A DNA stretch of 64,000 nucleotides from positions 5,001 through 69,000 of the forward strand of contig CAJNDS010001090.1 in the NCBI GenBank assembly GCA_905221605.1, in the 5' to 3' direction. The notes under the pieces are model-generated. The model was not told the DNA's origin and ran no database searches. It was given only the letters and a program-made list of their open reading frames with translations. Source of the DNA: Symbiodinium natans (Eukaryota; Sar; Dinophyceae; Suessiales; Symbiodiniaceae). Of the stretch, positions 22,489 to 34,330 are shown one piece after another; the stretch's first letter is position 1; every line of letters begins with the position of its first letter. The translations under genes and the position numbers were made by a program.

Positions 22489-22922
22489 AGGTACAAGTAG
22501 GGTTTCACATTCCAGCCTTCTAAACACAATTTCTTATGTGTGCACGTGTATATACAGACATATCTTCAGAGCAACCCAACTGCTATGCCCAGCCAAATAC
22601 GGTTCATATTCCTTGTATCCCAAAAGGACATACGTGTGTATATATATATATGTGTGTGTGTGTGTCTACACGCACCAATATTTGAAAGGAACCGTAGTTA
22701 CACTCACCCACAATGTATAGCCCTAATATCATGTGCCTCCCTCCCAGCTTTGGATCGAGGGCTTGTGGGAGCGGAGTCGAAACCACTGGACCCTTTACCC
22801 TACAACCCTACAACCCTACAACCCTAAAAAGCTAGAACCCTCAAACCCTCAAACCCTAAAACCCTCAAACCCTAACACCTACCCAAAAACGCCCCGCGCA
22901 GGCTTTAGGGTGCAGGGTATGG

Positions 22923-23003
22923 GGGAATGAGGTACCCTTGTATCCCCCATGTGTATACTCTTTAGGGGATTATATTCGGGTACCTCATTCCCTCCTTCCC
23001 TAC
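22923..23003. mobile_element. Palindromic element
   Basis: GGGGGAATGAGGTACCCTTG at the left pairs with GGGTACCTCATTCCCTCC at the right. Single copy in the window; no duplication seen. Confidence 0.55.
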
Positions 23004-23084
23004 TAACCCTAAACCCCAAACATCCTTAAACCCCAAATCCTGCACCCTGAGCCCTAAACCCTAAACCCTAAACAGCAAGTAGGG

Positions 23085-24262
23085 TGCAGGGTGGGGGAGG
23101 TGTCCAGCATCTTCGCAGCACACCAGGCGGGCGATGTCTGGTCGAAGGCCTGGTGAGGTTCTGGGCTTTTAAGGTTTAGGGTTAGGGTTAGGGTTTATAG
23201 GGTTTAGGGTTTATAGGGTTTAGGGTTTAAGGGTTAGGGTTTAGGGTTTAGGGGTTTAGGGGTTTAGGGGTTTAGGGGTTTAGGGGTCTAGGGGTTTAGG
23301 GGTTTAGGGGTTTAGGGGTTTAGGGGTTTAGGGGTTTGGGGTTTAGGGTTTAGGGCTTAAGGTCTGGGGCTTTAGGGTGAAGCGGTTTACTTGGAGGTTC
23401 AATGGTACTTAATAACCCTACTATAACTGCACGTATAACCGAATTGTAACCCTGTTTGTTGCCGCCTTCAACCTGAGCCACCGAAACCTCTTGTTGTGGG
23501 GTCTTTATTATCAGGGAATCCTTCTATTTGGGGGTCCCGCTTTTTCGTAACTCCATCATGGCTCTAACATAACTAAATCCTAAACCTTAAACCCTAAACC
23601 CTAGCCATGGTGGAGAACCTAAGCCCTAAGCCCTAAGCCCTAAGCCCTAAGCCCTAAGCCCTAAGCCCTAAGCCCTAAGCCCTAAGCCCTAAGCCCTAAG
23701 CCCTAAGCGCTAAGCCCTAAGCCCTAAGCCCTAAGCCCTAAGCCCTAAGCCCTAAGCCCTAAACCCGTTCGATTTCTGGAGCTTGTTTTGGAAGGCAACC
23801 CGTGGGGGGCGCCCGAAGACGCGTGATCTCAGTCAGCTGGTCCTCCTCCTGCTTGGCGAAGTCGCTGTTGGCTTTCCTCCAGATCACGAGATCCTCGTTG
23901 TGCTCTTTTTTCGCAGCTGCAGTCTCTGCGCCTGCAAATCGCGATCAAAGGCGTTCGCCATGGGCCTTGTTAAGCTCCTCCACCTGGGAATAGGGCGTTC
24001 TTGACATCCTGGTCGAGTTTAACTTCTCTTCAAAACACAAACTAGAAACATCCTCTGAACACATCCCTAAACCCCAAGCCCTAGGCCCTAAACCCTAAAC
24101 CCTACACCCTAAACCCAAAACCCAAAACCCCAAACCCTAAATCCTAAACCCTAAACTCAAACCCTCAACCCAAAGGGTCGAGCCCTTCCCTTTCTCCGCC
24201 TCCGCCACCTTGTAGGGTGGACCCACAGTAACCGTGCCATGCCTGCCGCTATCCAGGAGGGG
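23085..24262 (-). CDS. Candidate exons (23085-23160, 23797-24000, 24176-24262)
   Basis: The middle island reads as coiled coil: QVEELNKAHGER, FDRDLQAQRL and AETAAAKKEHNEDL continuing NSDFAKQEEDQLTEITRL. These parts sit in different frames, so either small introns or indels interrupt it. Flanking exons read SPGLRPDIARLVCCEDAG and GRHGTVTVGPPYKVAEAEKG. Possibly a decayed or wrongly sequenced coiled-coil gene. Confidence 0.5.
23245..23766. repeat. (TTTAGGGG)n and (CCCTAAG)n arrays
   Basis: TTTAGGGG octamers at 23245-23340 and about 21 near-perfect CCCTAAG heptamers at 23617-23766, with a unique spacer between them. Confidence 0.9.
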
Positions 24263-24295
24263 AGTCAACCAGCACTTTGGGTTCAGGGATGGGTT

Positions 24296-24430
24296 TAGGG
24301 TTAGGGTTTAGGGTTTAGGGTTTAGGGTTTAGGGTTTAGGGTTTAGGGTTTAGGGTTTAGGGTTTAGGGTTTAGGGTTTAGGGTTTAGGGTTTAGGGTTT
24401 AGGGTTTAGGGTTTAGGGTTTAGGGTTTAG
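24296..24430. repeat. (TTTAGGG)n array
   Basis: About 18 perfect heptamers, one of the longest pure arrays in the window. Confidence 0.95.
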
Positions 24431-24871
24431 TTTGGGGTTTGGGGTTCAGGGTTCAGGGTTTAGGGTTTTTGGTTTAGTGTTCAGGGTTGGGAATTTAGAG
24501 GGCCATTCCCTGAGCCCCAGTGGGACCAATGCCTCTCAATTGAAGCCAGCTTAAACTACCTGGGAACCGGGTACAAAGGAAGGCTCGTGTGTTTCAGGGC
24601 ATGTTTGTTCCGTGAGCCGGATTCGACAAATAACGTCAAAACTCCGGGAAACCCCCCAACTCAGTAATCAACGTCATATAGCAAAATAGGACCCTCGCAC
24701 CTGTGTTCTACTACATGAACTAGTCCTGTTTTTTTGGGGGTGGAGGGGGGGGCGGAGGGTTGGGTGCCCACGAAACGTTCTTTAGCAGCAACTTCTGAGT
24801 AACTCGGCTGATGGAGGTCAAAAGCCAACAAAACACCCTGAATATTAAGCATTTTCGGGTTTGGGGCTTTG

Positions 24872-25550
24872 GGGGCTTGCCCACACTCCAAGCCTGTATG
24901 CATGCCGAACGAAGCAAGGCGTGTGCAGGTCATCTGTGGCGGGCTTGCCAACAAGCTGAGGCAGCCTGGCGCTTGCAAGTTCTGGGGTGTTGAAGCTTCA
25001 GGGCTTAGGGTTTAGAATTGAGATGCCATAGTACGGGGAAAAGAGTTCCTAAGAAGACAAGCTGCAGAGTCCAATCTGGGCCAGGTCTCTCTCTCTCTCT
25101 CTCTGAGTTGGACAATGCGAACCACGAATAATGGTGTGTCCACAACATCCTTATATCGCCCATGCATCTACCTGGCTATCAGAGGCTATCAACTAGCTAT
25201 TCATTGCCATCTAGCTTGTCGCCGCGGGCTTGGGAGGTCTCTTTCCCCGACCTCTCTCACTCTCTCTTTCCTCACTTCTCTCGGTCTTTCGTTCTTTCTC
25301 TCTCGGATCTCTCCTTCTTGACCCTTTCACACGTAGAAACTATCGTCCCTCTTGTCCTGAGTATCATGGGTTCCCCTACCCTAAGCCTATGAAGACGTAG
25401 GCTTCAATGAGGAATCCGATATGAACACTTTATCACTAGGCAGAGTTATAGGGCTTCGGGATTGCGGTCCTTAAGCCCTACACCCTAAACCCTAAACCGC
25501 CTCGGGTTGTCCTTCCATCGTGGTCGGAGGCCGGTTCCATTCATGCCTGC
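24872..25550 (-). CDS. Two candidate exons (24872-24972, 25500-25550)
   Basis: Minus frames RLPQLVGKPATDDLHTPCFV (then RHAYRLGVWASP) and MNGTGLRPRWKDNPRR, the latter after a CCCTGCAG acceptor. 25080-25400 is CT-rich and shows no exon. Confidence 0.5.
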
Positions 25551-25807
25551 AGGGGGCTCGACAACCCAAACTACTTAAGGTCTTCTCCATCCTTGCACAT
25601 GGGTAGTTAGGGTTTAGGGTTTAGGGTTTAGGGTTTAGGATTTAGGGTTTAGGGTCTCTAAACTAGATTCCCTTCTTGGGTCCCTGTTTAGTATGGCGCC
25701 CTTATTACAAACAAACTGGCCCCCCCAAAACAGGGACCCTAGTTTAGAGAACGTACATTGGGGTCTACAGTCTGTCGATTAAAGCCTGTTTGGTCTATTT
25801 GGAGCCT

Positions 25808-25947
25808 TACCCTAAGCCCTAAGCCCTAAGCCCTAAGCCCTAAGCCCTAAGCCCTAAGCCCTAAGCCCTAAGCCCTAAGCCCTAAGCCCTAACCCTAAGC
25901 CCTAAGCCCTAAGCCCTAAGCCCTAAGCCCTAAGCCCTAAACCCTAA
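25808..25947. repeat. (CCCTAAG)n array
   Basis: About 19 CCCTAAG heptamers ending in CCCTAAA. Same variant as at 23617 and 57566. Confidence 0.95.
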
Positions 25948-25989
25948 ACCCTAAACCCTCAAAGTAAGGGCCAGTAAGCAGCCTCTCAC

Positions 25990-26073
25990 CAAAAAAGCGC
26001 CTCCGTACATGCCAGCCCAGCAGAATTGTGTGGCAAAGCTGCCACCCAGACCGTCCAAGTTGTCGGGCATGTC
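25990..26073 (-). CDS. Exon with clear AG and GT borders
   Basis: Between a CCGCAG acceptor and a TTTTG/GTGAGAGG donor, 84 nt read DMPDNLDGLGGSFATQFCWA then GMYGGAF. This is one of the best single-exon calls outside the reconstructed genes. Family not recognised. Confidence 0.65.
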
Positions 26074-26335
26074 CTGCGGTTTAGGGCTTAGGGTTTAGGG
26101 TTTAGGGTTTAGGTATAGGGTTTAGGGTTTGGGGCTTAGGGTTTAGGATGTAGGGTTTAGGGTTTAGAGTCCAGACATTTGCTGGTCGTAGTGTTCGGTG
26201 CAGGTTGAGGGTGAGATGTCAGCTGCTGACGTAGCAGTGCTCTCTTTGCCCACCTGAGCCCAAAACCCTAAGCCCCTAAACCCCTAAACCCCTAATCCCT
26301 AAACCCTAAACCCTAAACCCACTTGTCTGTAGGGC

Positions 26336-26862
26336 TGCGTGCAATCGAAGCCTTTTGCCAGCATGGACCTGCGGACTTCGCCAAACGAAAGACAAATTAG
26401 ATCAGGTGTCAGAAGGGCCTAGGGTTTAGGGTTCCGAGTGCTTGTGTCCCGGTGTTGGGAGCGTTGGCGAAGCCCAAATACCCCATGAAAAAGGAATATG
26501 CCTTGGTCAAGATTTCGGATCCCCACTGCAATCTGAACTCTATTCCTGCATGTATAAGGTCCGGGACATCAGTTTAAAAAACAATCTCATCTTGAACTCG
26601 AAACGCGGATGATAAGTGCCCCAAAATAACATTCTCAGAGCTGTAGCTATGGCTGCCCTGATGTCACCTACTAGCTACTCGTCAACCTCACAGTATATTG
26701 GCTTTTTGTGATTAGAAAGCGATTTCATTTGTCTGGCTCAGGGTTTAGGCAGGCTCGCTGTACTACAAACAGCGCAACGCAGCACATGTGTCCTTGCCAC
26801 CTTCCGCAGGGTTCTTCTTGTCAGCCTGCACAGGGCCCTCTCGGATGAACTGATCCGTCTTC
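26336..26862 (-). CDS. Two candidate exons (26336-26393, 26765-26862)
   Basis: Minus frames GEVRRSMLAKGFDCTQPY and TDQFIREGPVQADKKNPAEG (then GKDTCAALR). The segment between them is unique and shows no exon. Confidence 0.55.
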
Positions 26863-27194
26863 CGTCTTAGGGTTTCAGGTTTAGGGTTTAGGGTTTAGGG
26901 CTTAGGGTAACTGCTACCTCTCCACTTGAAAGGAGCTCAATCTCGTCCCTCAGGTGCGCAGCCCACACCCACACATCAAGCAGCAGGCATGGCGGCAGTA
27001 GCAGCACACATGGTTCCACAACTCAGCAGTAGTGCGGTCCCAAAAAGACGATCCGATTGCAAAACAGACATTCGACCCCAGCCCCCAAAACCCTAAATCC
27101 TAAACCCCAAGCCCTGCTGTAGTAGGAGACTCAGCGACCCTCACCCCGAATCCCTAATCCCTATGCCCTAAACCCTAAACCCTAAACCCTAAAC

Positions 27195-28146
27195 CCTTAA
27201 TCAACGAAAGCATCTCTCGCCTGGCGCTTCGGGGAGTGGCCTGCGCAGCCAGGGTTTAGGGTTTGGGGTTTAGGGTTTAGGGTTTGGGGTTTAGGATTTA
27301 GGGTTTAGGGTTTAGGGTCTAGGGTTTAAGGTTTAAGGTTGAAGCTTTATGTTTAGGGTATAGGGTTTAGGGGGGTTGTTGGGGGGGGGGGGGTTAGGAG
27401 TTTAAGGTTTAGGTTTTAGGGCTGAGGAGTCTAAGGTTTTGGGGTTTCAAGGTTCTGGGGCATCGAGGTCTCGGGCTTTTACGGCTTCAGGGTTTTGGAG
27501 CTTTAGGGTTTAGGGTTTAGGGTTTAGGGTCTAGGGTCTAGGGTCTAGGGTTTAGGGTTTAGGGTTTTGGGTTTAGGGTTTAGGGTTTAGGGTTTCCAAC
27601 TTCCTGACGAACGCCGGCGCCTGTATCATCACTCAGGACGCAGCATGTCCAGATCACTTGGCCACGTAGTCGAGGGCACTGTTCATGACTTAGGTACCCA
27701 GAAACCGTCCGAATAGGGCTCTGCAGGGGGTAGTTAGGGGATATTTAGTGCCCCGAGCCCTGAACCCTAAACCCCTGAACTTCAACCCTAAACCCCTAAA
27801 CCCTACACCCCAAACCCTACACCCCAAACCCTAAACCTTAAACCCTAAACCCCAAACCCTGAACAAAAAGCTGCCTGCGCGCTTCGGGGACGCGCGGGAC
27901 TTTGCCGAGGCATCCTGCGGCAAGCGCGACTCGGGTTTGTAGGTACAGGGCATGTAGAGCTTGTGGGTTCTTGGACTTAAAACCCTAAACCCTAAACCCT
28001 AAACCCTAAACCCTAAACCCTAAACCCTAAACCCTAAACCCTAAAACCTAAACCGGTTTAGGAGGGGAAGATCCGGTCCTTTCCAGGAACCATCACCTCG
28101 TCCTCTGCATCCGCGGATCCCATGACGGGAGGTGGGGCCTCGACCT
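27195..28146 (-). CDS. Candidate exons (27195-27245, 27640-27680, 27880-27960, 28064-28146)
   Basis: Minus frames ATPRSARREMLSLIK after GCGCAG; NSALDYVAK; YKPESRLPQDASAKSRASPK; and VEAPPPVMGSADAEDEVMVP (then GKDRIFPS). The third island is open on plus too. TTTAGGG arrays at 27250-27590 and a CCCTAAA array at 27979-28055 lie between. Confidence 0.5.
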
Positions 28147-29182
28147 AGGGTTTAGGGTTTAGGGTTTAGGGTTTAGGGTTTAGGGTTTAGGGTTGAGGGT
28201 TGAGGGTTTAGGGTTTAGGGTTGAGGAAGGTTTAGGGTTGAGAGTTTAGGGTTTAGGGTTCAGGGTTTAGGGTTCAGGGTTTAGGGCAACGTTGGCTGTG
28301 ATAGGGTTTATAGACTGTCGGGTGGAGGGCCTGGGGTTTTGGATTTTAGCTTCGTCCTTCAATGGGATATCGAAGCTAAACAGTTCTGAGCACTGGCAGT
28401 CATGCCGAGCCTACCCGTGAGATTATGTGAAATCAGGAGTTCAAGGGGTCCTGTTGCGGGGACAATTTTGTTAAGGGTAACCGAATTTCAGGATAAAAAA
28501 GGGATCAGCAAGCGGACCCTTCGATTTCAGATTTGTGGGGCTTTGGGCCTTCATCGTGGCCCTTACTGCTGCAGGCTCCAAACCCACATCAGCAGCAGCA
28601 ACTGCAAAACGGCTTCGAACCCTCAGCCCGAAACCCAAAACCCTAAACCCCACTAAACCCTAAACCCTAAACCCTAAACCCTAAGCCCTCCCTGACTCCC
28701 TAGCTTTCTTGCATCCAAGGTGGTGAATTTTAACGTCGCTGTGTCTGATTGAGGCTTCCAGGGCTTTAAGGCTTTCCGACTGCTTCTGGGCGCTCCTGGC
28801 TACAGGGTTGTAGGATTGAGGGTTTAAGGGTTCAGGGCGTGAGTGTGCAAGGTCCCGAAGCTATAGTTCGCAGCTGCCTGGAGGTTCCGAGCTTTCGGGT
28901 TGCAAAAGAAATGTGGCGTTCGGTGAACCCAAAGCCCTAAACCTACATCTCCAAACCCTGCCAAAATATCAAGTTTAAACCCCCAGCCGACATCCCCAGA
29001 CGCCCCTGTAGACCACTTCAAACACTTACGGACGCTTGCGAAACCTACAAAGCCCTGTACAGCCTAGACCCTAAACCCCAAACCCCAAACCCCAAACCCT
29101 AAACCCCAAACCCCAGCTCCTAAACCCTAAACCCTAAACCCTAAACCCTAAACCCTAAACCCTAAACCCTACACCCTAAACG
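28147..29182. repeat. Telomere-type repeat and unique non-coding DNA
   Basis: TTTAGGG/TTGAGGG at 28150-28285 and CCCTAAA at 28650-28685 and 29060-29180. The unique stretch 28290-28640 and 28690-29040 shows no exon I would defend; short ORFs overlap on both strands. Confidence 0.5.
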
Positions 29183-31955
29183 GCCCCCAAAGTCTGCTGG
29201 GTCCGGTACCTTGATCGTCTCCGAAGTACGCCTGCCCTCCGAAGCACGCCGTCCATCCTTGGACTTGGCCTTCGCCTGCAGGGTTTAGGGTTTAGGGTTT
29301 AGGGTTTAGGGTTTAGGGTTTAGGGTTTAGGGTTTAGGGTTTAGGGTTTAGGGTTTAGGGTTTAGGGTTTAGGGTTTAGGGTTTAGGGTTTAGGGTTTAG
29401 GATTCAGGGATTCTAACCCTAATTAATTAAGCCCGAAACCCCTAAACCGGGTTTTGGGTGGGGTCTAGGCTTTCTTCAACCAAAAACAGTAGCCGCAAAC
29501 CTATGGGCTGGAGCATCTTCTGTTTGTTTGGGGGTGATGTAGCCCCCAGTTGCTTTGGGCAACTGAGATTTGAAAGCACTTGAACCCAAAGCCCAAAGCC
29601 CTAAGCCCTGCACTCTAAGCCCTAAACCCTAAACCTTAAGCCCTAAACTCCGAAGGCCTAAGCCTCCATAAAGTTGAGGGGAAGGAAGAAGGTGGTGGGG
29701 CCGTGCCGCGCTTTGGAGGTATTTCGTCCCATGGCGACTTCAGTTGAAGAGCCTTGGAAACCCAAACCCCAAACCTTAAACTTGAGGGTTACCGAGGTTT
29801 CGGAGTTCCCTAAACCCGAAAGGCTCTTCCAAGGGTTTAGGGCCTGACTAGGGCTTCGAGGTATCACGTAGGGTTTAGGAATCTAGGAGAAGAACGTGAG
29901 CCCCCAAAGTTCTTCTTCATGGCTCCTTTCAGGTCTAAGTTGTAAGTGTCTGGTATCTACCCTCAAGATACATGGATCCTGCAGTGCGGAAGGGGAAAGG
30001 GTGACAGGGTGAGGCTCATCTTCAGCCCCCCACAGCAACCAAATAAGTGCAGCTACAACAAAATAAGGCTAGGTTGCAAGGTCTTCGCGTTAGGGGTAGG
30101 GGATTCCGAACTCCAAAACCCTAAGCCCCCAAGCCCTGAACCCTAAACTCCAAACTCCCTAGACCCTAAATCACGTATAGGGTTTAGGGTTTAGGGTTTA
30201 GGGTTTAGGGTTTAGGGTTTAGGGCTCTAAGCCCTACAAGCCCTGCACAAAAACTGCTCTTTCCGCAGCTCGCCCATGTCTTGGGGGCCCCAGATCCGCC
30301 AGCGGCGCCGCGTCAAAGTCACGGCCAGGGCCCGGAGGTACTTTGCCTCCGATGCCCTGTACAGTGCCTGGAGATTAGGGGTCAAGGGTTTAGGGACGTC
30401 TTTTTTTGAGTTTAAGGGCCTGGAGATTAGGGGTCAAGGGTTTAGGGACGTTTTTTTTTGAGTTTAACAGGGGGGGGGGGGGGGGGGGTGGGAATCGCTT
30501 CTTTTTTTAACGGGTGGAGTGTGTGTGGTACAAAAACTAGAAGGAATAAACTTTACTAGCAACCCCAAGAAGGGTACGCCATTTTGCCATAGCCCCTTTC
30601 TGGCTACTGAGGAAACGAGATTGAGCAGAAGGATTCTATATAACCCCAAAGGATAAAGGTCACCTACCCAATCCCTAAGCTTTCACTGCCAAGTTCACTC
30701 CTCTGCCTTTTTGTTGTTTGCAGAGATGCAATTACTTTTTATCTTAGAAAACCACCTGCCGGCTCATGGCAGATGGTTTCAGACTTGTGCTCTGATTCGA
30801 CATATTAGCCAAGTTCGGGTCATTGGCAGACTTGTAAAGCTAACCCACCTGGCCGCTGCTGCGCACCAAAAAAGCAGATCAAATGCCGTACATTCCCAAC
30901 TCGACATGGACAAGTGAAGCCCTGAGTACAAACATCTACCAACTTGGCGCAAGGTGGGAAGGCAAAACGCTCAGTACACGAACGTGCAGCAGCTCCCCCC
31001 CTTTTCAAACCGCTTTAAACATAAACAGGGCTTGGGGTTTAGGGCAGGGTCTACCTAGTTGAGGCCAACAATCAGGCCCGAGCTATGTCCAGAAGAAGCG
31101 TCAACGACCCAAAACATTGCGGGTTTCCAGATATTTGAGGGGGTGTCTGTTTGGAGGCCTGATTCTCTACCCCTGTCAAATCCCCAAAATGCTTAACCCC
31201 CGTTTTGGGGGGAGTGTAGGAGGAGGACCCTAACCCTACAACCCAGGACCCTAAACCCTGAACCCAAAACCCTAGAGTGGACCCTATCTATGCAGTTTGG
31301 AAGTCTTAAGGTTTAGGGTTTGGGGGTTTAGGGTTTTAGGCTTCGGGGGTTGATTCAGGGGCTGAGGGTTTGGGAAAATCTGGGTTGTCCAGTGACCTGG
31401 AAAACAAGTATTCGGGTATAATTTCAGCTTGGATGGCCCTCAAAACCCTCCGAAAAATGTTCCTGAATACGTATGTTCCCTTAAACCCAAGACGCCACAA
31501 ATATGAAATATCCCGAGGGCTACCGAGTTAGGGTATAATTTTAGGGTTCCGCACATCTTAGTAGCCCAGTAACCATATTGCACTAAGGGCACCCTTTTTT
31601 GGGTTGGTTGCTAAAAAAGGCAACCCAGAAACTAAAAAAGGGTAAAGGGTACCACTGGGCTACCAAGACGTCAACAACCGGAAAAGCACTTCTGCTCGCT
31701 GAGATGCCACTTGCCTCAGCCGGAACTGCGCTGCTTCCGTCAATGCCAGGGACGGCGATACCTCACCCTAAACCCTAAACCCTAAACCCTAAACCCTAAA
31801 CCCTGAACCCTGAACCCTAAACCCTAAACCCTCAACCCTCAACCCTCAACCCTAAACCCTAAACCCTAAACCCTAAACCCTAAACCCTACACCTGCATTT
31901 TCTCCGACCCAGCTTGAGGAAACCGCCGCGACTTCATGGCCTTTTGACTTTGCTA
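29183..31955 (-). CDS. Candidate exons (29183-29276, 30250-30371, 31680-31766, 31905-31955)
   Basis: Minus frames: AKAKSKDGRRASEGRRTSET after CCTGCAG; a long helical-looking LQALYRASEAKYLRALAVTL (then TRRRWRIWGPQDMGELRKEQ); EVSPSLALTEAAQFRLRQVA (then SQRAEVLFR); SKGHEVAAVSSSWVGEN with a G/GTGTAG donor. Unknown proteins. The 30.25-kb exon is the most convincing. Confidence 0.55.
29279..29402. repeat. (TTTAGGG)n array
   Basis: About 17 perfect heptamers directly abutting the acceptor of the 29.18-kb exon. Confidence 0.95.
29403..30249. other. Non-repeat spacer and short telomere-type blocks
   Basis: Unique DNA with TTTAGGG at 30178-30225. Short ORFs on both strands; none supported. Confidence 0.5.
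31433..31545. mobile_element. Free-standing relative of Ubl-RCC1 intron 2, with 11-bp duplication
   Basis: GGATGGCCCTCAAAACCCTC to GAGGGCTACCGAGTTA aligns with the intron at 53899-53987 and its edge. GGGTATAATTT flanks both sides. The ends form an imperfect inverted pair. Confidence 0.7.
31557..31667. mobile_element. MITE-like element (TAGCCCAGTAACC family)
   Basis: CTTAGTAGCCCAGTAACC at the left and GTACCACTGGGCTACCAAG at the right. It lies only 12 bp from the preceding element. Confidence 0.8.
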
Positions 31956-32105
31956 GGTTTAGGGTTTAGGGTTCAGGGTTCAGGGTTTAGGGCTTAGGGT
32001 TTAGGAGGAGACGCACCCTGCTTTGCAGGTTCATGACTCCATCCCGAGTTTCCGATGCTGTAACTTGGGCCTCCCTGTACTCATGAAACAAGGACCTAGC
32101 TACAG

Positions 32106-32592
32106 TTTGCAAAGTCTTGTTTGGCAGAAAGACTCATCAATGATGAAGTCAAACGCCGCTTCTTTAAAAATGTTTTGAAACCTTCCTGTACAACCTCATG
32201 ACAAGGAAAACGCAGGTACGTCGATGTGCGTCCACATCGATTTCAGCACTACGCTCTGACCCTCTTCGTTGGGCCAACAGTCAGAGCGAGTGGTTGGCCC
32301 CCCTGCAGATTTCTTGGGTTCTCGTCTCACCCGCACCGCAAAATAGGCGTAACAAAATGGCGCTGTGTTATCACGGAAAAATTCAACGCCGGTGCTTCTC
32401 ATCTCGCTCAAGAGCACATGCCGGGCAAAACGGAAAACCAATTACATCAACTGACATGCCGAGCTTTAGCAGCTCAAGTTCCAATCAAGATGTTGGTTCT
32501 CATGCAGACGTGCACAAAATTGCGCAAGTCTCACAAAATGGCTGCGATGACATGTTCGATGCACAACCTTCGCATGTACAGCAGAGATGCAC
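32106..32592 (-). repeat. 3' terminal direct repeat (pseudo-LTR)
   Basis: Matches 41196-41682 at a constant offset of 9090 with no gaps; the one mismatch I found is GAAACC here against GAGACC. It holds two perfect 8-bp stems: 32221-32240 (TCGATGTG/CACATCGA) and 32253-32287 (GCTCTGAC/GTCAGAGC). Confidence 0.95.
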
Positions 32593-32859
32593 AAACACCC
32601 CTCTAAAGAGGGGCTCGACATACATCACGCCAAAACTGCTGAGAATATCTGAGTCTAGCTTGCGACTCCGCAAGCACATGCACAACACTCAATTCTTGAA
32701 GCTCGATGCTTCAACATGTCTTCGAGGTAGCCCGCTTCAACGTCTCACAGACCTTCTACAACGACACACACACACACACACACCCACTCACACAGGTTAA
32801 GCAACGACATGGTACAGAATGGACTTGCGACCAAACGCTCATCAGCACACCACATCTAG

Positions 32860-34260
32860 AAGAAACAAAACATGCAAGCGGACTGCGCAACCTGCACCGA
32901 ATCAGCAAACAAGTCATGTGACAAACTGGCGCTGTTTGCACACGCCTGCCTGACAACGTGCAAAATTCCCCCCGGCTCCTTGCCTCAACACAAAGATTTC
33001 GGACCTAGAGCACAAGCTGCCGACGCATTGCGAACTGCTCAACGTGCAGAAAAATCAGCACACAAGTCCCGTAACAAAATGGCGCTGTTTTCAAACAGCC
33101 CCAAAAACATGCCAGCAGAACGCACAGCCCTGCCTGAACTCACATGTGATGGACCCAAAACATACGCGGTCGACCCACGGCGGACTGCCCAACGCGTACG
33201 TCAGCACATATGTCCTGCAACATTTTGGCGCTGTTTGTACATGCCTACCAACACCAAACAAGCAAAAATGCACCCGGCGGCAAACCTCAACACGCCCGTG
33301 TGGGACCTAAAGCACAAGCGCCAACGCTTTGCGGACTGTGCAACGTGCAGAAAAATCAGCACACAACTCTTGAAACAAAATGGCCTTGTTTGTACACGCC
33401 AACCTGACACCATGCAAAAATGCACCGGGCTTCTTTCCTCGACACACATGTTCACAACACAAGTTGCCAACGCATTGGGAACTGCTCAACGTGCAGTAAA
33501 CAAAATGGCGCTGTTTTTAATCCACAGCCCTGCCTCAACTCACATGTGATGGACCCAAAACACACGCGATCGACCCCCGCCTGCCTGCCCAACACGCACG
33601 TCAGCACACATGTCCTGTAACATTTTGGCGCTGTTTGTACATGCCTACCAACACCATGCAAGCAAGAATGCACCCGGCGGCAAACCTCAACACACACGTG
33701 CTGGACCTAAAACACAAGCTGCCTACGCATTGCGGACTGCGCAACGTGCAGAAAAATCAGCGCACAACTCTGTAACAAAATGGCGTTGTTTGTACACGCC
33801 TACATGACATCACGCAAGACTGCTGGCTTCTTTCTCGACACACATGTTTACACCGACGCATTGTGAACTGCGCAACGTACAGAAAAGGCAGCACACAAGT
33901 TCTGTAACAAAATGGCGCTGTATTGTAAATCATGCCCCAAAACACACAAGCAGAACGCATCGACTTTCTGCCTCAACTCACATGTATCGGACACAACAAA
34001 GGACACAAGCTGTCGACGCACTGCGGACTGCGCAACATACAGGAAGTACGCGCACACACACACACATCCTGCAACAACATGTCACTGCTTCCACACGCCT
34101 ACCTGACACACGCGAGCGTGAGTGCACCCGGCCTCAATACCCATGTGTTCGATTGCGTGGGACCCAAAACGAAGGACAGGCAACCAACAAACGGACACGA
34201 AAACAAAACCAGGCATGTCCTGTAACAAAATGGCGTTGTTTTAACAAGCCCACTGCGGAC
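32860..34260 (-). repeat. Degenerate ~150-bp tandem repeat in the element's 3' region
   Basis: About ten units, marked by AACAAAATGGCGCTGTTT or variants near 32925, 33077, 33222, 33372, 33502, 33620, 33776, 33910, 34070 and 34222, followed in many units by TACACGCCTACC. The same marker occurs once in each terminal repeat (32350, 41440). Plus-strand ORFs through it are products of the repeat. Confidence 0.85.
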
Positions 34261-34330
34261 ATGCGACATGAACACTGTTTTGAAATGTTCACGACACCTA
34301 CTACAACATCGCCCCCACACAGAGCAGCCA

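Noticed and set aside
23617-23766. CRISPR-like array
   Set aside because: Heptamer repeats with no spacers.
32106-32592. Hammerhead ribozyme, often found in Penelope-like terminal repeats
   Set aside because: I looked for CTGANGA and GAAA core elements on both strands and found no acceptable set; TTGATGAG near 32140 (minus) lacks the rest.
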